A DNA stretch of 64,000 nt from Ideonella sp. (GTDB lineage: Bacteria; Pseudomonadota; Gammaproteobacteria; Burkholderiales; Burkholderiaceae_C), in the NCBI GenBank assembly GCA_016721465.1, contig JADKIA010000034.1, forward strand, positions 1 through 64,000, in the 5' to 3' direction. The position numbers and the translations under genes are program-made. Under the pieces are notes generated by a model. That model did no database searches. It saw nothing but the letters and a program-made list of their open reading frames with translations, and was not told where the DNA came from. Positions 44,383-54,674 of the stretch are shown here, one piece after another; position 1 is the stretch's first letter, and every line of letters starts with the position of its first letter.

Positions 44383-45585
44383 ATGACCACCGCCCCCGCC
44401 TCGGACGACGAGCCCCCCTATGCCTGGGTGGTGGTGTGGGCCACCTTCGTGAGCCTGGCGGTGATCTTCGGCGTGGCCTATTCGTTTGCCGCCTTCTTCG
44501 AATCACTGGCCGCGCAATTCCGCGCCACGCGGGCAGACGTGTCGCTGGTGTTCGGGCTGAGCGGCCTGCTGTACTTCTCGCTCGGCATCGCCGGCGGCAT
44601 GTTGTCGGACCGCTTCGGCCCGCGCGTCGTGTCCTGCGCTGGCATGCTGTGCATCGCCGCGGGGCTGGCCGCCAGCAGTTGGGCCAGCTCGATGGGCGCA
44701 GTCATTGCGTGCTACGGCGTGGGGGTGGGTGCCGGCATCGCCCTGGTCTACACGCCGTCCATCGGGTGCGTGCAGCCGTGGTTCAAGCGACGCCGCGGCC
44801 TGGCCGCCGGCATTGCCAGTGCCGGCATCGGCGCAGGCACGCTGGTGGTGCCGCTGCTGGCCACCAGTGCCATCGGCGCGCTGCAGTGGCGTGGTGCCAT
44901 GCGGGCCCTGGCGCTGGGTGTGCTGGTGCTGGGCCTGGCCTCGGCGTTGCTGATGCGCCGGGCGCCATCGGCCTGGGCCGGTGGCGGCGGTGCAGTGGCC
45001 GGAGCGAGCCTGCGCGAGGCGGTGCGCAGCCGCAGCTTCCGGTGGCTCTACGCGATGACGGTGCTGGCCGCGCCAGCCATGTTCATCCCGTTTGCACATG
45101 TGTCGGCTGCAGCGCGGGACATGGGCCTGGGCGATGCGCGGGCTGTCGGCCTGGTCGGCCTGATCGGCATCGGCAGCCTCACCGGGCGGTTTGCCATCGG
45201 CGCGCTGGCCGACCGCGTGGGTCGGCCGCTCACCCTGGTGCTGGCGCAGGCCTCCATGGGCCTGGCCTTCGCGCTGTGGTGGGGCGCCAGTGGCTATGCC
45301 TCGCTGGCCGTGTTCGCCTTGTGGATGGGGCTGAGCTACGGCGGCATCGTGTCCTTGATGCCGGCGCTGTGCATGGACCTGTTCGGCGCTCGTGCGGTGG
45401 CCTCGATCATCGGCACCCTCTACAGCGGCGCGGCCCTGGGCAACCTGGCCGGCCCCTGGGTGGCGGGCTGGGTGTTCGATCGCACCGGCAGCTACACGCC
45501 GGTGATCTGGGGCTGCCTGGCGCTGCAGGTGGTGGCCACCTGGGCCACCAGCCGCGTCACGCGCGGACAGGTGCCGCTGCACTGA
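44383..45585 (+). CDS. MFS transporter (oxalate/monocarboxylate-like)
   Basis: A 400-residue major facilitator protein with about 12 transmembrane helices. The N-terminal half contains the family loop between helices 2 and 3 (GGMLSDRFGPRVVSCAGML) and a repeated form in the second half (FAIGALADRVGRPLTLVLAQ). Residues IGCVQPWFKRRRGLAAGIAS match the OFA/monocarboxylate-type branch (WFxxRRGLAxGIA). It probably moves a small organic acid across the inner membrane. Start MTTAPASDDEPPYAWVV is typical of this branch. Confidence 0.88.
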   Translation: MTTAPASDDEPPYAWVVVWATFVSLAVIFGVAYSFAAFFESLAAQFRATRADVSLVFGLSGLLYFSLGIAGGMLSDRFGPRVVSCAGMLCIAAGLAASSWASSMGAVIACYGVGVGAGIALVYTPSIGCVQPWFKRRRGLAAGIASAGIGAGTLVVPLLATSAIGALQWRGAMRALALGVLVLGLASALLMRRAPSAWAGGGGAVAGASLREAVRSRSFRWLYAMTVLAAPAMFIPFAHVSAAARDMGLGDARAVGLVGLIGIGSLTGRFAIGALADRVGRPLTLVLAQASMGLAFALWWGASGYASLAVFALWMGLSYGGIVSLMPALCMDLFGARAVASIIGTLYSGAALGNLAGPWVAGWVFDRTGSYTPVIWGCLALQVVATWATSRVTRGQVPLH

Positions 45586-45599
45586 GCGGCTGCGTGCCC

Positions 45600-46763
45600 A
45601 TGGCCATTACTGCTGCGTCCCTGCCGCCGCCCCGGGTCGCGCGCGAGCCGTTTCTGGACTGGCTGCGCATCCTGGCTTTCGCCCTGCTCGTGCCCTACCA
45701 CGTGGGCATGTACTACGTGAGTTGGGATTTCCACATCAAGAGCGCGCAGACCGTCACCGCGCTGGAGCCGTGGATGAAGCTGTTCAACCCCTGGCGCATG
45801 GACCTGATCTTCCTGGTCTCCGGTGCGGCCACGGCCTGCATGCTTCGCGGCCGGGCGGCCGACGGCACCTGGCTGCGCGAACGCGCGCGGCGCCTGCTGT
45901 GGCCGCTGCTGTTCGGCGTGCTGGTGATCGTGCCACCGCAGAGCTACATCGAGGTGGTGCAGCGTTTCGGCTACGCCGATGGTTGGTGGCGTTTCTGGGG
46001 GCTGTACCTCTCGCACGACAAGGGCTTCACCCAGGCCAATGGCGCGCGTCTGATCCTGCCCACCTGGAACCACCTCTGGTACCTGCCCTACCTGTTCAGC
46101 TACACGCTGCTGCTGTGGGCGGGCTTGCGCTGGCGCCCCGCTGCACTGGACGCCTGGGCTGCGCGCTGTGCGCCAATTGGCCGCGGCGCGCTTCTGCTGG
46201 CCCTGCCCATCGCCTGGCTGTGGCTCACCCGCCTGGCCTTGCGACAGCGCTTTCCAGAGACCCATGCGCTGGTCGATGACTGGCTCATGCACGCCCAGTA
46301 CCTGCCCATGTTCCTGGCCGGGGCAGTGCTGGCACGCAGCCCGGGCGCCTGGGCTGCGCTGTCGCGTTGGCGCCGCCTGGCGCTGGCCCTGGGCCTGCTG
46401 GCCTGGGTGGGCTTGTTGTCGCCACTGAACTCGATGTGGCCGGCGGGTGCGGTGGTCCGGCCGCTGGTCTACAGCGTGCAGCAGTGGAGTTGCATCGTGG
46501 CGGCGGTGGGCTTCGCGCATGCGCACCTGTCCCGGGATCACCCCTGGCGCGCGCGCCTCACCGAGGCCGTGTTTCCCGTCTACATCCTGCACCAGACCTT
46601 GATCCTCGTGCTGGCCCACGCCATGCGCCCACTGGCCTGGCCGCCGGCCGTGGAGGCCCCGCTGCTGGTGGCGCTGACCTTCGCGCTGGCCTGGCTGGGC
46701 TTCGAGGCCGTGAGCCGCGTGGCCTGGTTGCGGCCGGCATTCGGCTTGAAGCGCCTGAACTGA
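45600..46763 (+). CDS. Acyltransferase family membrane protein
   Basis: A 387-residue integral membrane protein of the acyltransferase-3 (OpgC/OafA-like) superfamily. It starts after a short tail with REPFLDWLRILAFALLVPYHVGMYY, where the conserved D-x-x-R and H are visible, then NPWRMDLIFLVSGAATACML, and at the end EAVFPVYILHQTLILVLAHAM. About ten hydrophobic segments are present. Members transfer acyl groups to exported glycans or other acceptors. The start ATG at 45600 follows the MFS stop by 14 bases, so the two may be co-transcribed. Confidence 0.86.
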   Translation: MAITAASLPPPRVAREPFLDWLRILAFALLVPYHVGMYYVSWDFHIKSAQTVTALEPWMKLFNPWRMDLIFLVSGAATACMLRGRAADGTWLRERARRLLWPLLFGVLVIVPPQSYIEVVQRFGYADGWWRFWGLYLSHDKGFTQANGARLILPTWNHLWYLPYLFSYTLLLWAGLRWRPAALDAWAARCAPIGRGALLLALPIAWLWLTRLALRQRFPETHALVDDWLMHAQYLPMFLAGAVLARSPGAWAALSRWRRLALALGLLAWVGLLSPLNSMWPAGAVVRPLVYSVQQWSCIVAAVGFAHAHLSRDHPWRARLTEAVFPVYILHQTLILVLAHAMRPLAWPPAVEAPLLVALTFALAWLGFEAVSRVAWLRPAFGLKRLN

Positions 46764-46879
46764 GGCGCGGTTGCGGCCGCCACGTGGCCGGCACGCGGTG
46801 CCGTGTGGCGTGGCCGCCCACCCCCGGGAAAACACAGAGTGGGAGCGGTTGACCGGCGGAACCAACTCGCGCTATGCTT

Positions 46880-46893
46880 TGAAAGCGCTTTCA
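46880..46893. promoter_or_regulatory. LacI-family operator 1 upstream of the TonB receptor
   Basis: TGAAAGCGCTTTCA is a perfect palindrome matching the LacI-family consensus TGNAANCGNTTNCA. It lies 100 bases before the TonB receptor start. Confidence 0.75.
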
Positions 46894-46913
46894 GGCTGGG
46901 GCCGCCAGGTTTA

Positions 46914-46927
46914 TGCAAGCGGTTTCA
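46914..46927. promoter_or_regulatory. LacI-family operator 2 upstream of the TonB receptor
   Basis: TGCAAGCGGTTTCA again fits TGNAANCGNTTNCA at every fixed position. Its centre is 34 bases from operator 1, about three DNA turns, so the two may bind cooperatively. Confidence 0.72.
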
Positions 46928-46992
46928 GGTGAACCGCGCGTCGCCCCGGCCCCAGCCCGCATCCCGCCGAGAAGAACCACCCGGAGACCACC

Positions 46993-49878
46993 ATGCAGAC
47001 CACCCGCTCGCCGCAAGCCCGGCCCACCTCAGGCCCCGAGTTCCGCATCCGCCCGGTGGCGTCGGCCTGTGCCGCGCTGCTGCTGGCCACCGGCTCGGCG
47101 CAGGCCCAGCAGGCGGGTGCGCCCGCCCCGGCCGATGCCCAGTCCGTCGTGGTCACCGGCATCCGCCGCGCCATCGAGACCTCGGTGACCAGCAAGCGCA
47201 ATTCCGATTCGATCATCGAGGCCATTTCTTCGGAAGACCTGGGCAAGCTGCCCGACACCAGCATTGCCGAATCGCTGGCGCGCCTGCCCGGCCTGACCGG
47301 CCAGCGCGGGCCGGACGGCCGCGTGAACGTGATCTCGATCCGCGGCCTGTCGCCCGGCTTTTCCGGCGTGCTGATGAACGGCCGCGAGATGGTCAGCTCC
47401 AACGACAGCCGCGCGGTGGAGTACGACCAGTTCCCGTCCGAGCTGGTGGGCTCGGCCGTGGTCTACAAGACGCCCGACGGCACGCTGGTGGGCCAGGGCC
47501 TGTCCGGCACGGTGGACATCCGCACGCTGCGCCCGCTGGACCTCAAGGGCCGCCAGGTGGCGGTGAACCTGCGCGGCGAGACCAACTCGCAGGGCAACCT
47601 GGTGCCTGGCGTGGCCAGCCCCACGGGCAAGCGCTTCAGCGTGTCGTATGTCGACCAGTTCGCCGACAACACCATCGGCGTGGCACTCGGCTTTGCGCGG
47701 CTGGATTCCACCACCCAGGTCAAGCTGACCGAACTGGTGGAGTACGGCGACTACACGCCCTTCGGCCTGCCGCTCAGCGGCAACGTGCCGTCCAAGGAGC
47801 CCATGGCCAATGGCCAGTTCGGCCAGGCCATGCTGCCGATGTTCTGGACCGCCACGTCCACCACCAAGCGCAACCTGCGCGACGGCCTGATGGCGGTGCT
47901 GGAATACAAGCCGAACAAGGACCTGCACAGCCAGCTCGACCTGTACTTCAGCAAGTTCGACACGCACGAGGTGGGCGGCAAGTTCCTGTCCAGCATGTTC
48001 GCCACCTGGGGCGGCGGCGTGGCGCCGGCGCTGTCCAACATCGGCACCACGCAGGTGGGCAAGAACACGCTGGTCACCAGCGCCACGGCCGACCAGATGC
48101 CGGTGACCACCGGCAACTTCGACACCAAGCGCAAGGACAGCATCGCCGCACTGGGCTGGAACAACTCGTTCAAGATCAACGACCAATGGACCACGGTGGC
48201 CGATCTGAGCTACTCGCGTGACGTGCGCAACGAGACCTACAGCGAGGTCTACGCCGCGCCGTTCAACAGCGCCAAGCAGCAGTGGAGCTACGGCGCGTTC
48301 CAGTGGAATGTGCCGGTCAACGGTGGGGCGCAGACCTGGACACCGGTGCAGAAGGGTTTCCTGGGCGACCCGTCCATCGTCAAGCTCGGCGACCAGCAGG
48401 GCTTCGACTTCGTCAACGACCAGGACGCCTACACCGGCGCGGTGCGCACGCCGCACATCAAGGACGAGATCAAGTCGCTGCGCGTGTCGGCCAAGCGCAT
48501 CCTGAGCGGCCTGTTCAGCAGCGCCGACATCGGCGTCAACTACACGCAGCGCGACAAGGACGTCAGCAAGAACGAGACGCGGCTGTTGATGCTCAAGGAC
48601 GCCAAGGGCAACTACCTGCGCGACGTGCCGGTGGGCGCGCTCGGCACGCCCTTCGACATGTCCTGGGCCGGGGTGCCTTCGCTGATCCGCATCAACGTGC
48701 CCGCCCTGGTGGCCGCCGGCTCGGTCACGCAGCAGGCCCTGTTCTCGCAGCAGGTGGACAACGACTCCAGCGTGCACGAGAAGGTGACCACCTTGTACGG
48801 CAAGCTCGACATCGACACCGAACTCGCCGGCACGCCGCTGCGCGGCAACCTGGGCCTGCAGGTGGTGCGCACGCAGCAGAGCGCCGACGGCTGGGAATAC
48901 CGTGGCAACAACGCGAACCCCGACATCAACCTGCTGTTCAAGCGCAATGGCGGCACCAGCTACACCGACGTGCTGCCCAGCCTGAACCTGGTGGCCGACC
49001 TGAAGAACAATTGGATCGCCCGTTTCGGCCTGGCCAAGGTGATGGCGCGGCCCAACATCGTGGACATGCGCGCCGGCACAAGCACGCCCACGGTGGTGAC
49101 CGATGCCAAGGGCACGCCGCACGCCGGCGAGTGGACCACCGCCTACTCCGGCAACCCTGAGCTGCAGCCCTGGCGTGCCACGTCCATCGACCTGTCGCTC
49201 GAGAAGTATTTCGGCAAGCGCAGCTACGTGTCGATGGCGGCGTTCCGCAAGAACTTGCTGAACTACATCTTCAACGGCCTGTCCAAGCGCGACAACACCG
49301 GCTTCCCGGCGGTTGCGCCACCGGGCGTCACGCCACTGCAATTCGGCCCGGTGATGCAACCCCTGAACGGGCAGGGCGGCTACATCGAAGGCCTGGAACT
49401 GGCGGCCGCGTTGGAAGGGGGTCTGGTGAACCCGATGCTCGATGGTTTTGGCGTCGTGGCCAGCGCCTCCAAGCTGCGCAGCTCGATCGTCGAGAAGGAC
49501 AACGGCAACGTTCCGCTCAACGGCATGTCGGGCCTGTCCAACAGCGTGACGGTGTACTACGAGAAGCACGGCATTTCGGCGCGCCTGAGCCAGCGCTACC
49601 GCTCGGCCTTCACGGCCACCACGCGCGACATCTTCCTCAACGCCACCACGCGCCAGCAGGCGGCCGACAAGGTGGCCGACATGCAGCTCGGCTACGCCAT
49701 CGAGGACGGCCCCTACAAGGGCCTGAGCTTCCTGCTGCAGGTGAACAACCTGTTCGACAAGTCCACCGTCAACTACAAGTCCGTCGGGCCGAACGCGCCG
49801 GACGCCACCGCGCTGTACCCGAACTACACCTACACCTTTGGTCGCCAGACCCTGCTGGGCATGAACTACAAGTTCTGA
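46993..49878 (+). CDS. TonB-dependent receptor
   Basis: A 961-residue outer-membrane transporter. The signal peptide ends near LLLATGSAQAQ. The TonB-box-like SVVVTGIRRAIETSV is followed by a plug domain (DLGKLPDTSIAESLARLPG, ISIRGLSPGFSGVLMNGREM). The barrel ends YTFGRQTLLGMNYKF with the terminal Phe needed for assembly. The plug pattern resembles the Caulobacter/Xanthomonas TonB-receptor group, many of which take up oligosaccharides. The two LacI-type operators upstream fit sugar-controlled expression. ATG 46993 is after GGAGACCACC. The substrate is inferred only as a carbohydrate. Confidence 0.9.
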   Translation: MQTTRSPQARPTSGPEFRIRPVASACAALLLATGSAQAQQAGAPAPADAQSVVVTGIRRAIETSVTSKRNSDSIIEAISSEDLGKLPDTSIAESLARLPGLTGQRGPDGRVNVISIRGLSPGFSGVLMNGREMVSSNDSRAVEYDQFPSELVGSAVVYKTPDGTLVGQGLSGTVDIRTLRPLDLKGRQVAVNLRGETNSQGNLVPGVASPTGKRFSVSYVDQFADNTIGVALGFARLDSTTQVKLTELVEYGDYTPFGLPLSGNVPSKEPMANGQFGQAMLPMFWTATSTTKRNLRDGLMAVLEYKPNKDLHSQLDLYFSKFDTHEVGGKFLSSMFATWGGGVAPALSNIGTTQVGKNTLVTSATADQMPVTTGNFDTKRKDSIAALGWNNSFKINDQWTTVADLSYSRDVRNETYSEVYAAPFNSAKQQWSYGAFQWNVPVNGGAQTWTPVQKGFLGDPSIVKLGDQQGFDFVNDQDAYTGAVRTPHIKDEIKSLRVSAKRILSGLFSSADIGVNYTQRDKDVSKNETRLLMLKDAKGNYLRDVPVGALGTPFDMSWAGVPSLIRINVPALVAAGSVTQQALFSQQVDNDSSVHEKVTTLYGKLDIDTELAGTPLRGNLGLQVVRTQQSADGWEYRGNNANPDINLLFKRNGGTSYTDVLPSLNLVADLKNNWIARFGLAKVMARPNIVDMRAGTSTPTVVTDAKGTPHAGEWTTAYSGNPELQPWRATSIDLSLEKYFGKRSYVSMAAFRKNLLNYIFNGLSKRDNTGFPAVAPPGVTPLQFGPVMQPLNGQGGYIEGLELAAALEGGLVNPMLDGFGVVASASKLRSSIVEKDNGNVPLNGMSGLSNSVTVYYEKHGISARLSQRYRSAFTATTRDIFLNATTRQQAADKVADMQLGYAIEDGPYKGLSFLLQVNNLFDKSTVNYKSVGPNAPDATALYPNYTYTFGRQTLLGMNYKF

Positions 49879-49920
49879 CGCCCGCGTCGGCCGGCAGCGC
49901 CTGGCCGACAATCGCGGCCC

Positions 49921-51366
49921 ATGGCCGAGCCGCAGCAGACACACGCCGATCCGACCTCGCTCGCAGCGCTGCGGGCGCGCTTCGGCGACGACCACCGCTG
50001 GTGGGTGTTGTGGACGGTGATGATCGGCAACATGGCCAGCGTGATGGCCGCCACCACCATCAACGTGGCGGTGCCAGCCATCAGCCAGGCCTTTGGCCTG
50101 GGCCAGCAGCAGGCGCAGTGGCTGGCCACGGCTTTCATGGGGCCGATGACGCTGTCGATGCTGGCCACGCCGTGGCTGCTTGAGCGCTTCGGCTACCGCA
50201 GCGCCTACCTGTGGTTGTTGGCATTGCTCGGCCTCGGGGGCGTGGCGGGCGGCTTGTCCAACAGCATTGGCCTCGTGCTGGCCATGCGCATGGTCGAAGG
50301 CCTGGCCGCCGGCGTGTTGCAGACCATCCCGGCCGTGATCATCCTGCGCGCCTTCGAGCGCCATGAGCAGGGCCGCGCCATGGGCTATTTCGGCTTCGGC
50401 ACCGTGCTGGCGCCGGCCGTCGGCCCGAGCGTGGGCGGCCTGCTGGTGCAGTGGTTCGGCTGGCGCGCGATCTTCTTCTTCGTGCTGCCTTTCTGCATCC
50501 TCTCGGCCTTGATGGCGCGGCGCTACCTGCCGCATGCCGCGCCCGGGGGCGTGCCGGTGAACGAGGACGCGCCGACGCCGGACGCCTGGAGCCTGGCCCT
50601 GCTGAGTGCGGCGCTGGGCGCGCTGCTGGTGGGCATGGGACGGCTGCACGGCAGCGACACACCCAGCGGCCTGGCCCTGCTGGCCATGGCCACCGCGCTG
50701 GCGCTGGTCTTCGTGGCGCGCCAGCGCAAGGTGGCCGCGCCGCTGTTGCGGCTGGACCTGTTCCACAGCCCGGTGTTCTCGGCTGGCGCGGTGGTGTCGG
50801 TGGCCTACGGCGCGATGCTGTTCGGCTCCACCTACCTGTTGCCGGTGTTCATGGTGGCGGCCCTGCACCTGCCGCCGGCCACCGTGGGCGCCGTGCTGCT
50901 GCCGGCTGGCCTGGCGCTGGCCTTCAGCATCCCGCTCGCGGGCCGCTTGATGACGCGGTTTCCACTGCACCTGGCGGTCGCCTTCGGGCTCATCGGCATG
51001 GCCTTTTCGTCGTTGGCCATGTTGGCGATCGGACCCGAGACGGCCATCGCCTGGATCGTCGCTGCCGCTGTCATCGGGCGCATCGGGCTGGGCTTCGTGA
51101 TCCCGTCGCTGTCCATCGGCGCGATGCGTGGCACTCCCCCGGCGCTGCTGCCCTTCGGCTCCAGCTCGGTGGGCTTTCTGCGCCAGTTGGGCGGTGCGGT
51201 GGGTGTGGGCCTGGTGGGCATTCTGCTCGAATCTCGATTGCAGGCGCATGGCGCGGGCGGCACCTTGCGGGCTTACCACGAGGTGTTCGCACTGATGGGC
51301 GGGCTGGCCTTGGTGGCGGCGTGGGCGGCGCGGCGGATGCGGGTGGACAAGGTGACAGTGGGCTGA
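49921..51366 (+). CDS. MFS drug-efflux transporter, DHA2 (EmrB/QacA) type
   Basis: A 481-residue protein with about 14 transmembrane helices. Helix 1 is WWVLWTVMIGNMASVMAATT followed by INVAVPAIS, the DHA2 signature (x-INVALP). Motif A is LATPWLLERFGYRSAYLW, and motif C-like GTVLAPAVGPSVGGLLVQWF is typical of antiporters. The second half has the large aligned loop AARRMRVD near the end. It likely exports hydrophobic compounds by proton exchange. An EmrA-type adaptor is not nearby. The gene starts about 40 bases after the TonB receptor. Confidence 0.9.
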   Translation: MAEPQQTHADPTSLAALRARFGDDHRWWVLWTVMIGNMASVMAATTINVAVPAISQAFGLGQQQAQWLATAFMGPMTLSMLATPWLLERFGYRSAYLWLLALLGLGGVAGGLSNSIGLVLAMRMVEGLAAGVLQTIPAVIILRAFERHEQGRAMGYFGFGTVLAPAVGPSVGGLLVQWFGWRAIFFFVLPFCILSALMARRYLPHAAPGGVPVNEDAPTPDAWSLALLSAALGALLVGMGRLHGSDTPSGLALLAMATALALVFVARQRKVAAPLLRLDLFHSPVFSAGAVVSVAYGAMLFGSTYLLPVFMVAALHLPPATVGAVLLPAGLALAFSIPLAGRLMTRFPLHLAVAFGLIGMAFSSLAMLAIGPETAIAWIVAAAVIGRIGLGFVIPSLSIGAMRGTPPALLPFGSSSVGFLRQLGGAVGVGLVGILLESRLQAHGAGGTLRAYHEVFALMGGLALVAAWAARRMRVDKVTVG

Positions 51367-51789
<423 letters not shown>

Positions 51790-52950
51790 ATGGGACCCCT
51801 CAACGGCTTGCGCGTGATCGAACTGGCCAGCATCGGCCCCGGCCCGATGTGCGCGATGTTGCTGGCCGACCTGGGCGCCGATGTGCTGCGCATCGACCGC
51901 ATCGAGCCCAGTGGCCTGGGTGTGCCGGTGGACAAGCGCTTCGAAGTCACGGGCCGCAGCCGCCGCTCGGTGGCGCTGGACTTCAAGCAAGCCGCGGGCA
52001 TCGATGCCGCCTTGCGCTTGATCGACAAGGCCGATGTCCTGATCGAAGGCTGGCGCCCCGGCGTGGCTGAGCGCCTGGGACTCGGCCCGGCGCAATGCCA
52101 TGCGCGCAACCCCGGGCTGGTCTACGGCCGCATGACCGGCTTCGGCCAGACCGGCCCGCTGGCGCATGCCGCCGGGCACGACCTCAACTACATCGCGCTC
52201 ACCGGCGCGCTGCATGCCATCGGTGGCCCCGGCAAGCCCGTGCCACCGCTCAACCTGGTGGGCGACTACGGCGGCGGTGCGCTCTACCTGGCCTTCGGCC
52301 TGATGGCCGCGTTGTTCGAGCGCAGCCGCTCGGGACAGGGGCAGGTGGTGGACGCCGCGATGGTGGACGGCGCGGCCTCGCTCACCGCCATCTTCCACGG
52401 CCTGCTCGCCGCTGGCCGGTGGAACCTCGATGCCCGTGCGGCCAACCTGCTCGATGGCGGTGCGCCGTTCTACGACACCTATGAGACGGCCGATGGCAAG
52501 CACGTCTCGCTCGGCCCCTTGGAGCCCAAGTTCTTTGCCGAACTGGCGCAGCGCATCGGGCTGGACCAGCGCTTCGTGCAAAAGCAGTACGACACGCGAC
52601 TGTGGCCCGAGATGCGCGAGGCCATCGCCGCCACCCTGCGCAGCAAGACCCGTGACGAGTGGACGGCATTGCTCGAAGGCACCGACGTCTGCTACGCGCC
52701 GGTGCTCACGCTGGCCGAGGCCCCGAAGCACCGACAGGCCACCGAGCGTGGCGCCTTCGTCGAGGTGAACGGCGTGGTGCAGCCCGCCCCAGCACCGCGC
52801 TTCTCACGCACGCAGGCCGACATGCCCCGTCCGCCGGTCGCGCCGGGCGAGCACACCCGATCGGTCTTGGCCGAGGCGGGCTTCAGCGCGGAGCAGATCA
52901 TCGCCTTGCACGCGAGTGGCGCGGCCAAATCAGCGCGAGAAGGAGCCTGA
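51790..52950 (+). CDS. CoA-transferase family III, alpha-methylacyl-CoA racemase-like
   Basis: A 386-residue CaiB/BaiF family protein. Blocks are GLRVIELASIGPGPMCAMLLADLGADVLRID at the start, then RSVALDFK, GLVYGRMTGFGQTGPLAHAAGHDLNY, the GQGQVVDAAMVDGAASLT helix and LDGGAPFYDTYETADGKHVS. The last block is typical of Amacr/Mcr racemases, which isomerise 2-methylacyl-CoA in branched-chain fatty-acid or bile-acid breakdown. Start ATG after CAGGAGACATC. It ends three bases before the NUDIX gene, so both act in acyl-CoA metabolism. Confidence 0.9.
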   Translation: MGPLNGLRVIELASIGPGPMCAMLLADLGADVLRIDRIEPSGLGVPVDKRFEVTGRSRRSVALDFKQAAGIDAALRLIDKADVLIEGWRPGVAERLGLGPAQCHARNPGLVYGRMTGFGQTGPLAHAAGHDLNYIALTGALHAIGGPGKPVPPLNLVGDYGGGALYLAFGLMAALFERSRSGQGQVVDAAMVDGAASLTAIFHGLLAAGRWNLDARAANLLDGGAPFYDTYETADGKHVSLGPLEPKFFAELAQRIGLDQRFVQKQYDTRLWPEMREAIAATLRSKTRDEWTALLEGTDVCYAPVLTLAEAPKHRQATERGAFVEVNGVVQPAPAPRFSRTQADMPRPPVAPGEHTRSVLAEAGFSAEQIIALHASGAAKSAREGA

Positions 52951-52953
52951 ACG

Positions 52954-54652
52954 ATGGGCCACGGATCGGTGGAATACAAGCCGGCGCCAGTGTCCGGCGC
53001 GACGCGGCAGGCCGCGTCGGTGATCGTGCTGCGCGACGCCCCGCGCGGGCTGGAAGTGCTGATGCTCAAGCGCGCTGAAAAGCCCGGCGACCAGAATTCC
53101 GGCGCCTCGGTGTTTCCTGGTGGCCTGCTTGACAAGGCCGATGCCGGCCACCACGAGCTGTGCGCCGGTCTGGCCGACACCGAGGCCAGCGCGAGGCTGG
53201 GCGTGCCGGCGGGTGGGCTGGATTACTGGATCGCCGCCGTGCGCGAGTGCTTCGAGGAAGCCGGCTTGCTCTTCGCCACCGAGGCCGATGGCGGCATGGT
53301 CGATCTGAACCACCACGATGAGCGCGAACTGCAGGCGCTGCGCCACGCCCTGCACGCCAACGAGACCGGCATGGCCCAGGTCTGCGCCCAGCTGGGTGTG
53401 CGCCTGGCGATGGACCAGCTGGCCTACTTCAGCCACTGGATGACGCCGGCGGGCATGCCCAAGATCTTCGACACCCGCTTCTTCATCACCAAGGTCCCCC
53501 ACGCGCAAACGGCGCGACACGATGCCACTGAAACGGTGGAGCTGATGTGGCTGACACCCGCCGAGGCGCTGGATTCGGCGCGGCCTGAAGCTGATGAACG
53601 TGACCAGCGTGACGCTCAAGCAGCTGGGCGCACACAGCACCGCGCAGGCCGCCATTGACGCGGCGCGGGCGCAGACGACGGTGCCGCTGATCCGCCCGCG
53701 CCTGGCCAGCACGCCCAAGGGCAAGCGCCCGCTGATGCCCTGGGATTGGGCCTATGCCGAGGCCGGCCGCCTCGACCCCGAGGGCCGGGCAACGACGAGC
53801 GCCGAGCTGGCCCCAGGCGTCCCGGTGTGGCTGTCACCGCGCGTGCTGCGCGTGACGGCACCGAATGGCAGCATGATGACCGGCCCCGGCACCAACGCCT
53901 ATTTCATCGGTGCACCGGGTGCGGACGACTGGACGCTGCTCGACCCCGGCCCGGACGACGACTTGCATGTGCAGGCCTTGATCGCCGCGGCGCCTGGCAA
54001 GGTGACCCGCATCCTGGTCACCCACACGCACAAGGACCACTCACCGGCTTGCGCGGCGATCAAACTCGCCACCGGCGCGCCCAGCTTCGGCCAGGTGGCC
54101 GCTCATCCCGAGTGGCAGGACACCGACTTCCAGCCCGACCACGCGCTCAGCGACGGCGATCGTCTGGCCATCGGCCCGGGCGTCACGCTGCGCGTGATCC
54201 ACACCCCTGGCCACGCCAGCAATCACCTGTGCTACCTGCTCGAAGAAGAGAAGCTGCTGTTCACCGGTGACCACCTGATGCAGGGCAGCACGGTGGTCAT
54301 CAACCCGCCCGATGGCGACATGGCCGTGTACCTGGCCTCGTTGCGGCGGCTGTTGAACGAAGACCTGGATTGGCTGGCGCCCGGCCATGGCTTCCTGATC
54401 GACGAGCCGCATGCGGTGGTGAACAAGACCATTGCGCACCGCCTGGCGCGCGAGGCCAAGGTGCTGGCAGCGGTGCGCGCCCTGGGCGCCTCGGGCCTGG
54501 TCGACGAGCCCACGCTCCTGGCCGAGGTGTATGCCGAGACGCCCAAGCCCCTGCATGCCGTGGCCTTGCGCTCGCTGCGCGCGCACCTGCTGAAGTTGCG
54601 TGACGAGGGGGTGGTGGGCGGCGAGGCAGGAGGCCTTTGGCGCGTGCGCTGA
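52954..54652 (+). pseudogene. NUDIX hydrolase-metallo-beta-lactamase fusion, frameshifted
   Basis: A two-domain protein of about 560 residues split by an indel. The first 220 residues are a NUDIX domain of the CoA-diphosphatase (NUDT19) kind: NSGASVFPGGLLDKAD, then LDYWIAAVRECFEEAGLLFA with RExxEE. The frame fails near 53580: restoring a CG in TCGGCGCGGCCTG joins ALDSARGLKLMNVTSV. The second domain (frame from 53594) has LVTHTHKDHSPA (HxHxDH), IHTPGHASNHL, LLFTGDHLM and LAPGHGFLI, the metal ligands of LACTB2-like hydrolases. Both domains in one protein with an upstream racemase suggest acyl-CoA or thioester clean-up. Similar fusions occur in Comamonadaceae, by my memory. Confidence 0.85.
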
Positions 54653-54674
54653 TCCGGCGCACCGGCCGCCCTGC

